Shown here in pieces: positions 33,872 to 40,641 of a stretch of 44,230 nt of DNA. Numbering within the stretch: the stretch's first letter is position 1; each line of letters begins with the position of its first letter. This DNA comes from a virus. The stretch spans positions 1 through 44,230 of the IMG/VR virus record IMGVR_UViG_3300042691_056010. One strand, given 5' to 3'. The notes under the pieces are model-generated. The model saw only the letters and a list, made by a program, of their open reading frames with translations. It was not told the DNA's origin and ran no database searches. A program made the position numbers and the translations under genes.

Positions 33872-33892
33872 GCCGAGTGCATCGGCTTTTTT
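33872..33892 (+). terminator. Terminator after the TPR gene
   Basis: GCCGA (33872-33876) and TCGGC (33882-33886) flank GTGCA and are followed by six T. It lies 34 bases after the TPR stop. Confidence 0.75.
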
Positions 33893-33914
33893 CTTTGCAC
33901 TGAAACCCTAAGAT

Positions 33915-35009
33915 ATGTTTGACCGTGCACTACAAGCCCCCGCGATTTTTTTCATTGCCCTGCTGACCGCTTGCGGAGGCAGCAGCACAGGACCATCGGT
34001 TGCCGCTATAACGACAGACTCCGTGGACTATGGTCAGCAAACCATGATCAACATCACGGGCGAGATGCTTGACCAAGGGATGGTTGTTTCAGCACAAGGA
34101 TGCTCAGGTTTGGTGCAAGCTGCAGCGGGCACCAGCAGCAACCAAGTTTGGTCTTGCACCGTTGACACTGTGGGTACAGGCGCTTTGAGGCTTCAAACCA
34201 AGTCGATTTCAGGCCGCGTGCTGAAAGAGCAAGCCTTTGACGTACCGGTGCCGACCTCTCCAGTGGTGATGTCCATCCAAAGCGATCGCTTGATGTATTC
34301 CAAAAGCACCGTGTTCACCTTGGCTGGTCAAGCTTTGGACAAAGACTTCTCGGTTTCTATAAAGGGCTGCAAAGGGCTGGCGTTGGTCTCTGGCGGGAGC
34401 GCAACAGCGCAATCAGTGACTTGCACCGTCAATACTGTGGGTACAGGGGCTGTCGGGCTGGAGGCCAAGTTGGCCAACGGCAATGTTCTCAAGTCCAAGG
34501 TCTTCGATGTCTTGGCACCGCAAGTGACCCTCACCACCAACTTGGGCAATATGGTCGTTGAACTTGACCCCAACAAGGCGCCCAAAACAGTGGATAACTT
34601 TATGCAATACGTTGCGGATAAGTTTTACGACAACACGATTTTTCACCGCATTTATGCCGTTGGGATTTCTGTGATTCAAGGTGGCTGGCTCAATACGACA
34701 CCTGCAATCCAACCCGGACAACGTGCAGCCATTTCACTGGAGGTGGGCAAGGGCTTGAGCAATGCACGAGGAACCATCGCGATGGCAAGGCAAAGCGCCC
34801 CCGACTCTGCGACGTCACAGTTTTTCTTTAATGTCATTGACAACACACAGCTTGATACGGCTAACGGTGGTTACGCTGTGTTCGGTAAAGTGGTCTCTGG
34901 ACTGGAAACCATGGACGCGATATTCAAAGTGCCAACGGCAACGCAATACGGCGTTCCGGACTTTCCAACGTCTAACGTCATTGTGCAAAGTGCTTGGCAA
35001 ACCCGATGA
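33915..35009 (+). CDS. Cyclophilin-type peptidyl-prolyl isomerase lipoprotein with tandem N-terminal domains
   Basis: 364 residues. The N-terminus FDRALQAPAIFFIALLTAC is a lipoprotein signal with lipobox Cys20. Two ~80-residue domains follow, each with a Cys pair and the same core: GCSGL...SCTVDTVGTGALRL and GCKGL...TCTVNTVGTGAVGL. The C-terminal ~170 residues are a cyclophilin PPIase (GNMVVELDPNKAPKTVDNFM, FYDNTIFHRI, ARGTIAMARQ, SQFFFNV, YAVFGKVVSGLETMDAI). It is likely an outer-envelope foldase, perhaps for S-layer or secreted repeat proteins (inference from the locus). Confidence 0.9.
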   Translation: MFDRALQAPAIFFIALLTACGGSSTGPSVAAITTDSVDYGQQTMINITGEMLDQGMVVSAQGCSGLVQAAAGTSSNQVWSCTVDTVGTGALRLQTKSISGRVLKEQAFDVPVPTSPVVMSIQSDRLMYSKSTVFTLAGQALDKDFSVSIKGCKGLALVSGGSATAQSVTCTVNTVGTGAVGLEAKLANGNVLKSKVFDVLAPQVTLTTNLGNMVVELDPNKAPKTVDNFMQYVADKFYDNTIFHRIYAVGISVIQGGWLNTTPAIQPGQRAAISLEVGKGLSNARGTIAMARQSAPDSATSQFFFNVIDNTQLDTANGGYAVFGKVVSGLETMDAIFKVPTATQYGVPDFPTSNVIVQSAWQTR

Positions 35010-35182
35010 GCGAAGAAATCGAAGCCAACTTCTGGGCCGAACTGACCCAAATCCAAGCCGAGTCCATCGGCTGGATGCCTTTTGAGTCAGGTGCTTAACT
35101 ACATGTGAGCGACGAGAACGCCACCGAGGTGCTGGTGGTCGGTTTGCCGCAGTTAGGGGATGCGGTGCTGTTGGTGGGGTGA
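35006..35182 (+). pseudogene. Nonsense-broken copy of the 60-residue gene
   Basis: It starts at ATG 35006 (ATGA overlap with the PPIase stop) and reads EANFWAELTQIQAESIGWMP, matching the gene at 33252. Codon 31 is TAA at 35096-35098, where the intact copy has TAC (Tyr). Afterwards the frame continues LHVSDENATEVLVVGLPQLG to TGA at 35182. One nonsense change thus explains the break; there is no frameshift. A recent loss after duplication is likely. Confidence 0.8.
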
Positions 35183-35434
35183 GGTGTGTAAATGACACTG
35201 GTTCACCGCAAGCCAAAATCCACACCGATTTTCTTCAAAACCCAATGAATATGCGGGTTTCAGAGGTTTGATGCTCATCTGATACCCTTGCCTCCGTATT
35301 GCCTCTACCCTCTGCGGTGCCTGTGGCGGGGGGGTGCCCCTGTGCCCTCTGCGCCCCCTGCGTCCTGCGTCTTACGACCCCCTGCGCCTCTAAGACCCGC
35401 CACCTTTGCCTCTGTGCCTCCCTATGATGTCGGC
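35183..35434. other. Pyrimidine-rich, gene-free left part of the second element
   Basis: No gene is supported. From about 35287 to 35426 the plus strand is strongly C/T-rich, with many short units such as TGCCTC, CCTCTG and CTGCG. The repeats are irregular, so this is not a clear iteron array. It lies directly upstream of the polymerase-like gene and may contain its promoter or a replication origin (speculative). Confidence 0.4.
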
Positions 35435-36910
35435 ATGGCGGTCCTCTCCTCTCCTACTCTTCCGGCCGGTTTGCTCGAACACCTGCGCGACCGGTGCTCG
35501 GACTTTGCTGATCTTTCTGAACGACATCAACGTCACATCGCACAGATGCTGTGGGACTTCGCCAACAACCGGTACCAACACACACGAGATTTTGGAGCAG
35601 CGTTCTCCGTGGAGTACATGAGAGATCTGTGGGGCAATCTTCGCACACGCAATCTCGTGGTGAAAGATTTCTTTCACTGCGTTCAGGGCGACAACATCAG
35701 CAACCTCATCAGCAGCTTCACACCCTACGACTTTTTGGGTGAAGTTCTGGTGGAATTTTTGGAGGACCCCAAAAGTTTTGCCGTTTTCAAAGATGGAAAA
35801 CGGATCCACATGCCGCCCAACGTCATCTTGAGCCGCGCAGCCAACAGCGATCCTACCGTTACACATGCAAAACGCTCAGTGTGGGTTGGGGTCAAGCCAT
35901 CGCCCACCTTGCCTATCAACCAAGAGGCTTTGCTTGAGTTTTCTCGTTCGGCCAGCAATCCACGCCAACGCATGAGCGCTCTTCGCCTTCTGAAGCTGTC
36001 CAGAAACACCTTGTGTCCCGGCTCCATCCCTTTGCTCTACGAACAAAAATCCACCGGTCGACTGGCCGAGGTGTTCTTTGCGATCCAAAACACCCAGCGT
36101 GAAGTGCTCAGTGCTGCATTGCACGGCCACTGGGACTACGACCTCAACAACGCCCACTTCAGCATCCTGAGCGCGTGGGCAAAGAGACTGGGTAAGACCA
36201 CCCCAGTTGTTGATGAGTACATGCGCAACAGAAAAGAGATTCGCATCCAGTTAAATGCGCACTGCAACGACGCTGGTTTGGAAAAAATCAAGGAGTGTCT
36301 GATCGCCTTGCTCTACGGCGCTCCGCTTCACACGAACCCTGACTTGGCCTCCATCCCGCAGGTGCTGGGTAGAGAGGCTGCCGAGCTTTTCACGGCCCAT
36401 CCCTTTGTACGCGGTCTTAAAAAAGAAATTCTCACGGTGGGCAAGCACATCGTGAACGACACGCACAGCAATCGAGGCTGTTACGTCAATGCCATGGGTA
36501 TCGAGGCCAAGCTATTGGGCAAGAAAAATCCCACATTCAAGCTCCTATGTCACGCCTTGCAAGGTGTTGAGGCGTTGACGCTTAAAACCGTCATAGAGCA
36601 TTGCGGCGAAGACATCTTGCTGTGTATGCACGACGGCTGGGTCTCTCGACGAAGGCTTGACTGCGATAAATTGAAATCACTGATTTATTCGGCAACTGGT
36701 TTTGACCTTGAGATTGAAGAGCAGCAACTGCCGAAATATCTTCCTGAGGTGGGCTTAGGTTCAGCTTGGCGCTTCATGGATTCGACGCCTGTAGTGGGGG
36801 GCTTTGTTATCTCCAACTCACCTCAGTGGAACGCACCAAAAAACGTGTATGGGCGCGTTACTCGACCAGACGTTGCTCACCGGGCAAAGAAACCTTCCTC
36901 AAAGCCATGA
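35435..36910 (+). CDS. Compact family A DNA polymerase-like protein
   Basis: 491 residues from ATG 35435. Family A motifs stand in order with near-normal spacing: TGRL (Arg209) and IQN (residues ~217-219); motif A in DYDLNNAHFSIL, with Asp234 or Asp236 as metal ligand; motif B with Lys286, eight residues before Tyr294 in IALLYGA; the conserved Gln376 in LQG; and motif C in ILLCMHDGWV (His399, Asp400). Compare the bacterial Pol I pattern LLQVHDELV. There is no 5'-nuclease and no evident 3'-5' exonuclease; residues 1-200 are unassigned. HFS after motif A also recalls T7-type RNA polymerases. It may replicate the element. The 3' end overlaps the convergent gene by 53 bases. A longer N-terminus is open upstream but low-complexity. 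Confidence 0.75.
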   Translation: MAVLSSPTLPAGLLEHLRDRCSDFADLSERHQRHIAQMLWDFANNRYQHTRDFGAAFSVEYMRDLWGNLRTRNLVVKDFFHCVQGDNISNLISSFTPYDFLGEVLVEFLEDPKSFAVFKDGKRIHMPPNVILSRAANSDPTVTHAKRSVWVGVKPSPTLPINQEALLEFSRSASNPRQRMSALRLLKLSRNTLCPGSIPLLYEQKSTGRLAEVFFAIQNTQREVLSAALHGHWDYDLNNAHFSILSAWAKRLGKTTPVVDEYMRNRKEIRIQLNAHCNDAGLEKIKECLIALLYGAPLHTNPDLASIPQVLGREAAELFTAHPFVRGLKKEILTVGKHIVNDTHSNRGCYVNAMGIEAKLLGKKNPTFKLLCHALQGVEALTLKTVIEHCGEDILLCMHDGWVSRRRLDCDKLKSLIYSATGFDLEIEEQQLPKYLPEVGLGSAWRFMDSTPVVGGFVISNSPQWNAPKNVYGRVTRPDVAHRAKKPSSKP

Positions 36911-37121
36911 TCAGGCGTCTGTCTTCTCTTCTTTGTGCGAGGGCTGCCCTTGTCCTCTGACCGTGCTTGATCGGCGCACCCGTGGACTTACCTCCGTGCA
37001 TCCTGCAACGGCCGTTTTTCATCGCTGCGTTCTTGCAAGGCTCACCGCTTCTGCACTTGGCTCCGCACTTTGGATGAAGGGACAACGCCTGCCTTGCTTG
37101 GTGCATAGGCTTGTGCGTCAT
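36858..37121 (-). CDS. HGGxSTG-motif small protein
   Basis: 87 residues. CGAKCRSGEPCKNAAMKNGR followed by CRMHGGKSTGAP is the signature of HGGxSTG proteins, with Cys and His residues suited to zinc binding. The rest is basic (TRAALAQRREDRRLIMALRK), suggesting nucleic-acid contact. Relatives are frequent in phages and mobile elements, but no function is established as far as I know. It overlaps the upstream gene by ATGA and the polymerase gene tail-to-tail. Confidence 0.8.
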   Translation of the reverse strand: MTHKPMHQARQALSLHPKCGAKCRSGEPCKNAAMKNGRCRMHGGKSTGAPIKHGQRTRAALAQRREDRRLIMALRKVSLPGEQRLVE

Positions 37122-37717
37122 TTTTGATGGCCCCCCATGCCGATGACGGCTGGACCGTTGACCTGTACGTGCTGTACCTGCACCACCTGACTTGCTCCCG
37201 TTTGAAGCCTCTGAAGGGTCAAGGCCGCCCTGCTGAAGGCGTCCATCATCTTGGCCGCTGTACGGGCCTTCTTGCAGGCCACATCAACGTCCTTTGTCTC
37301 CTGAGACTCGGCCAAGAGGTTCATCGCCCGTTTGTGGGCCGCTGCCATCTGGTGGCTGATCATCTTCTGGACCGAGCCTTGCGCCCGAGTGTCCTTGGCC
37401 GTCTCTATGCCCAGCTCCAAAACACCAGCGCGTTCGATCAAACTTGAACGTTGAACACTGGCTTCAAGGTTGAGCAAATCAGGCATTTGGAGGGCTGATT
37501 CCAGCCCGGGAAGGCCATCCTTCATCGGCGGGATGATCTCGCCTCCAAGGCCTGCTTGAAGAGGGTGTTCAGGTATCAGCAGGGCCTTTGCTTCTCGCTC
37601 CATCTCATTGGCCAGCCCCAAGTCAAAATCACAGCGAACAGGATCGTATTCAGGGGCCAGTGCTCTTAGGCGCTGAGCGTCGCGTTGCATGTTTATCGCT
37701 TTGCGAACTCCATCCAT
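37118..37717 (-). CDS. Conserved partner of the HGGxSTG protein, unknown
   Basis: 199 residues, mainly helical (MISHQMAAAHKRAMNLLAES, AAKMMDAFSRAALTLQRLQT). It ends with a QVVQVQHVQVNGPAVIGMGG tail that I associate with proteins lying next to HGGxSTG genes in other mobile elements. It is the first gene of a two-gene minus-strand operon. No enzyme motif is visible. The N-terminal third looks less conserved. Confidence 0.7.
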   Translation of the reverse strand: MDGVRKAINMQRDAQRLRALAPEYDPVRCDFDLGLANEMEREAKALLIPEHPLQAGLGGEIIPPMKDGLPGLESALQMPDLLNLEASVQRSSLIERAGVLELGIETAKDTRAQGSVQKMISHQMAAAHKRAMNLLAESQETKDVDVACKKARTAAKMMDAFSRAALTLQRLQTGASQVVQVQHVQVNGPAVIGMGGHQK

Positions 37718-37720
37718 GTT

Positions 37721-37742
37721 TGTAGCAAAAATAGCAGTAGCA
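37721..37742 (+). repeat. Left copy of a 22-bp perfect inverted repeat around higBA
   Basis: The sequence begins TGTAGCAAAAATAGCAGTAG and ends CA. Its exact reverse complement is at 38513-38534. The two copies frame only the higBA pair (814 bp end to end). The left copy starts four bases before the start codon of the minus-strand partner gene of the HGGxSTG protein. Confidence 0.9.
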
Positions 37743-37774
37743 ACCGGGTAGATGTGATTTATCGGTGATCGCGT

Positions 37775-38158
37775 TCAAGCCGCAAGCAGGTCTTCTCGCA
37801 TGGCGTAAGGCCGAACCAACACTTCCGCAGGAAGCTCAAGTTGTGTAACCAAACGGCGGATCATCTCCAGAGTCAAGGGGCGCACTCTGTTCAGGACATC
37901 AGCCACCCGGCCTCTTGACCCAATCAAATGCTCAAGATCCTTGCGAGTCAAGCCACGACTTTCCATGACGTGCTCGATGAACTCAATGGGGTCAACATCA
38001 TGAATGGGGTAGTGCTGCTTCTCAAACTGTTCTACCAGCAAAGTGAGAACCTCCAACCGATCCGCTTGGGGTGACTTGGCAGGCGCATCCCACAGTTGCT
38101 CAATCTCAAGCAGAGCGGCCTTGTGGTCTTTTTTAGTGTGAATGGGGCGAATTTCCAT
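37775..38158 (-). CDS. higA: HigA-type antitoxin
   Basis: 127 residues. The N-terminus IRPIHTKKDHKAALLEIEQL and the long linker with DPIEFIEHVMESRGLTRKDL lead into an HTH (LIGSRGRVADVLNRVRPLTL). This is the HigA layout with a C-terminal DNA-binding domain. It is downstream of the toxin, the normal higBA order. It probably binds the palindrome upstream of higB together with the toxin. Confidence 0.92.
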   Translation of the reverse strand: MEIRPIHTKKDHKAALLEIEQLWDAPAKSPQADRLEVLTLLVEQFEKQHYPIHDVDPIEFIEHVMESRGLTRKDLEHLIGSRGRVADVLNRVRPLTLEMIRRLVTQLELPAEVLVRPYAMREDLLAA

Positions 38159-38167
38159 GATGAACTC

Positions 38168-38461
38168 CTATACCGTTGTGACGTCTGTTCGGTCGTACTG
38201 CGCGTGCGTGCCTACAAAGCGGACAAACATAAGCCCCTTGTCGTAACGCACCAGAACCACCAGTCTGTAGTCATTGCCCTTGATGTTGAAGACAACACGG
38301 TTGCTGCCGACAAAACTGGCTGCCCTGTATGCGCCCTTGATCTGGGTTGGGGTCTTCCAGTTGGCACGGCTGGCCAGCGTGTACCAAGCCCTTAGGGGCA
38401 CCTCCGCATCCGGGTGTTTGAGCCAAAAAGCTCGAAGCGTAGAAAGGGCAACAATTCTCAT
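38168..38461 (-). CDS. higB: HigB-type toxin (RelE-superfamily mRNA interferase)
   Basis: 97 residues: MRIVALSTLRAFWLKHPDAE, then IKGAYRAASFVGSNRVVFNI and the C-terminal FVRFVGTHAQYDRTDVTTV. This is the HigB_toxin family (GTH..YD end motif), whose members cut mRNA in the ribosome A site. It is nine bases upstream of higA and framed with it by the 22-bp inverted repeat. Confidence 0.93.
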   Translation of the reverse strand: MRIVALSTLRAFWLKHPDAEVPLRAWYTLASRANWKTPTQIKGAYRAASFVGSNRVVFNIKGNDYRLVVLVRYDKGLMFVRFVGTHAQYDRTDVTTV

Positions 38462-38474
38462 GGCTTATTATGTT

Positions 38475-38487
38475 CCCAATTTGGGAT
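38475..38487. promoter_or_regulatory. Palindromic operator candidate upstream of higB
   Basis: TCCCAA-T-TTGGGA is a perfect 6-bp palindrome with one central base, about 14 bases upstream of the higB start on the minus strand. Such palindromes are the usual HigA binding sites for autoregulation. AT-rich sequence next to it can supply the promoter. Confidence 0.6.
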
Positions 38488-38512
38488 CATTGCAAATATT
38501 TTAATTGGAGTG

Positions 38513-38534
38513 TGCTACTGCTATTTTTGCTACA
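38513..38534 (-). repeat. Right copy of the 22-bp inverted repeat around higBA
   Basis: It begins TGCTACTGCTATTTTTGCTA and ends CA, the exact reverse complement of 37721-37742. It ends 7 bases before the stop codon side of the minus-strand gene at 38542, so the pair sits in gene-free borders on both sides. Confidence 0.9.
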
Positions 38535-38541
38535 GATGGGG

Positions 38542-38832
38542 TTAGTGCTTTTGAAGTTTGCTTACAACCTCTTGAGCCTGCATCAATTTTTCCTGAAGGC
38601 TCAGACATGTTTCAAAAAGTTGATCAATCAGCTCGAAGTTCATCAAGTAGTCTTCGTAGGTGTACTCATCTTGGTATTTTTTGAAATCAATGATGTTTGA
38701 TGCATCCGTGTTGGTGACATCACCGTCCAAAAAGATCACCCATTCAGCGTCAAGGGCATCCGTGACTGGTGGGATTTGACCGATGGCGCAAGTTGGCTCG
38801 GCGACGAATTCTTGTAAGAGTATTTTGGTCAT
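38542..38832 (-). CDS. Acidic 96-residue protein after the integrase, unknown
   Basis: 96 residues, strongly acidic (WVIFLDGDVTNTDASNIIDF, YQDEYTYEDYLMNFELIDQL), with a C-terminal helix (LQEKLMQAQEVVSKLQK) that may be a coiled coil. AAGGAG precedes the ATG. It begins 21 bases after the integrase stop on the same strand, so it is probably co-transcribed. No family was recognised. The acidity would suit a DNA-mimic or regulator, but this is not shown. Confidence 0.65.
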   Translation of the reverse strand: MTKILLQEFVAEPTCAIGQIPPVTDALDAEWVIFLDGDVTNTDASNIIDFKKYQDEYTYEDYLMNFELIDQLFETCLSLQEKLMQAQEVVSKLQKH

Positions 38833-38853
38833 GGTGGCTCCTTTGGTAAAAAA

Positions 38854-40050
38854 TCAAGCGGTAAAAGAAAGGACGGGTTGCACCATGGGCCGCATTGCTG
38901 CTCCCAAAGCAGTCGTTGCTGAATTGGCCGCAGCCAGTAATGTGTCCTGACTGAGGTGGGCATACCTCTGGGTAGTTTTCACCTGCGTGTGCCCAAGGAT
39001 GTGCTGCACCTCGTACAGCGTGCGCCCAGAGTTGATGAGCAGACTCGCGAAACTGTGCCGTAAATCGTGCATACGAACATCCGACAGCCCTACGCTCTTA
39101 CGCGCTGTGTTCCAAGCATAGAAGATGCTCACATATGGCTTGCCGGTTTCAGGGTTAGCAAATGCCCACTCACAGTCTGACTTGCGTGGCATGGTGGCCA
39201 AAAGGGTCAATGCACCGTCTGACAAGGGAACATGACGAGCCTTGCCCGACTTGGTGATGGGTATGCGCCATGCGCGGCGTGACAGATCAAAATCTGACCA
39301 CTTGGCATCCAGCACTTCCCTTTTACGAGCGCCGGTCAGGATCAACATCGGCACGATGTACTTGAGCACGGTGTTCTCACTCTTGCACACTGCCTCATAA
39401 AGCCGCTGAGCCTCCTCTACGGATAGGTAACGCTCCAACTTGTTGTTCTCCTCCATCAGTGGAATGCCCTTGCAAGGGTTGGACTTGATGCCCGGCACCT
39501 CCCACTTCAGAGTCAGGTTGAAGATGTACCTCATCATGATCAGAAGCCTGTTGGCTGAACCTGCCGCTGCTCCTGAGGCTTTGCGGTCTGCGTGCATCTT
39601 CACGATGTCTTGGCGGGTGATCTCATCCATGTAGCGCTTGCCGAACCGAGGCAGCAGGTGGTTCTTGAGCAGGCTCACATCCGTACCCCACGACCTTTTG
39701 TAGGACTTGATGTACGGCATGTACTGGTCACCAATGAAATCGGCGAAGGTGGGGACCTGCTTGGTCTGCTCTTTCTCTTCGCAGGGGTCTTGTCCAAGTG
39801 CTGCTTGATTTAGCGCCAGTTTTGACTTGCTTCTGGCTTGTGACAAGGTCAAAACTGTGGCGTTCCCGATACGATACTGTCGTTGCTTCCCACGATGGTT
39901 CGTGTATCTTAGATAATATGTTTTGCCTCCGCTTTGTCTAACTTCAAGGACTAGTCCTTTGCATGCTTTATCGGTAATTTCCTGCTTAGTTTGCTCATTT
40001 GGGCACACGGCAGTATTGACAAATGCTTGGGTAAGAGAAATTTGAGCCAT
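38854..40050 (-). CDS. int: Tyrosine recombinase of the second element
   Basis: 398 residues. All catalytic residues are present: Arg242 in TGARKREVL, His328/Arg331 in HDLRHS, His354 in ILGHTQ and nucleophile Tyr363 in QRYAHLS. The core-binding domain (VPTFADFIGDQYMPYIK) and the block VSIFYAWNTARKSVGLSDVR are near-copies of those in the prophage integrase at 27608-28822. The arm-binding N-terminus differs more, as expected for a different recognition sequence. It is divergent from an HTH gene. Confidence 0.95.
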   Translation of the reverse strand: MAQISLTQAFVNTAVCPNEQTKQEITDKACKGLVLEVRQSGGKTYYLRYTNHRGKQRQYRIGNATVLTLSQARSKSKLALNQAALGQDPCEEKEQTKQVPTFADFIGDQYMPYIKSYKRSWGTDVSLLKNHLLPRFGKRYMDEITRQDIVKMHADRKASGAAAGSANRLLIMMRYIFNLTLKWEVPGIKSNPCKGIPLMEENNKLERYLSVEEAQRLYEAVCKSENTVLKYIVPMLILTGARKREVLDAKWSDFDLSRRAWRIPITKSGKARHVPLSDGALTLLATMPRKSDCEWAFANPETGKPYVSIFYAWNTARKSVGLSDVRMHDLRHSFASLLINSGRTLYEVQHILGHTQVKTTQRYAHLSQDTLLAAANSATTALGAAMRPMVQPVLSFTA

Positions 40051-40064
40051 GAAGGATATCCTTT

Positions 40065-40090
40065 GATACTGTCACGCTACAAATTGTATC
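40065..40090. promoter_or_regulatory. Inverted GATAC...GTATC motif in the int2/HTH gap
   Basis: GATAC (40065-40069) and GTATC (40086-40090) are inverted around 16 bases in the divergent gap. A second GATAC-AGGAT-GTATC lies at 40576-40590 near the element border. The first gap (int1/HTH1) contains GATACAAT, the reverse complement of ATTGTATC here. These could be HTH operators or recombinase arm sites. Confidence 0.35.
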
Positions 40091-40103
40091 ATGAAAGTCT
40101 TGA

Positions 40104-40451
40104 ATGATGCAAGAAAACGTTTTTCGCTTTGCTGTTCAAATCAAGGCCGGGAGGACCGTGCTTGGCTGGAGTCAAACGGAATTGGCCAAAAGGGCGGGCA
40201 TCGCAAGGCCTACAGTGGCTCGGATCGAATCGTTCACCATGCAGCCCAAACTGGATACAGCCGAAAAAATCAAAGATGCACTGCGCAAGTCTGGGGTGGA
40301 GTTTTCTGACCATCAACCAGAAAGAGGCTTCACTATGGTGGTCAAGAATTTGGCCTTGCAGCCACAGTTTGATGAGATAAACCGCAAGGAAATCGAGGTG
40401 ACAAAGAAGGTCATGGAGCAGATCAGCGGCCTTATGAACAAAAGCGAATGA
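40104..40451 (+). CDS. Small XRE-type HTH regulator next to integrase 2
   Basis: 115 residues: VQIKAGRTVLGWSQTELAKR, AGIARPTVARIES and AEKIKDALRKSGVEFSDHQP show the same HTH family and layout as the gene at 28930-29196, but with ~40 extra C-terminal residues (LQPQFDEINRKEIEVTKKVM), probably a dimer helix. The start is ATG 40104 or 40107; the ribosome site is weak. It is divergent from the integrase. Confidence 0.87.
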   Translation: MMQENVFRFAVQIKAGRTVLGWSQTELAKRAGIARPTVARIESFTMQPKLDTAEKIKDALRKSGVEFSDHQPERGFTMVVKNLALQPQFDEINRKEIEVTKKVMEQISGLMNKSE

Positions 40452-40627
40452 AGGCATCTCAGGAGGACCGCAGGTACTTCAGCCCAGCATCAGGCTGAAA
40501 AATGCGCCAGATTCAAGCACTTAGGCTTGACTGATAGCAAGATCAAGTAGCATTGAATCAATAAATATCAGGATAGATACAGGATGTATCAAATAATCAC
40601 TTGATAAACGCATAAAACTTCAATTAA
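40452..40627. other. Gene-free border between element 2 and the second S-layer gene
   Basis: No gene is seen. The stretch is AT-rich towards its right end, with GATACAGGATGTATC (40576-40590) and an att-core-like sequence (40621-40641, minus orientation CGTAAGCCATTGATTTAATT). The S-layer frame opens after TAA at 40625-40627. Confidence 0.55.
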
Positions 40628-40641
40628 ATCAATGGCTTACG
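40621..40641 (-). repeat. Candidate att core of element 2 (right end)
   Basis: The reverse complement reads CGTAAGCCATTGATTTAATT and matches the prophage-border sequence at 30548-30564 in 14 of 17 bases. It is 19 bases upstream of the S-layer LTT codons. The orientation is opposite to that at the prophage border. No second copy was found in the window. Confidence 0.4.

Noticed and set aside
35288-35434. Upstream in-frame extension of the polymerase-like protein starting at 35288
   Set aside because: The extra residues come from the low-complexity C/T tract (Pro/Cys/Ala-rich), with no ribosome site. The ATG at 35435 begins ordinary sequence.
38462-38700. Plus-strand hydrophobic frame at 38470-38700
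   Set aside because: It is antisense to the better supported minus-strand gene at 38542-38832, which has a clear AAGGAG site, and it spans the inverted repeat.
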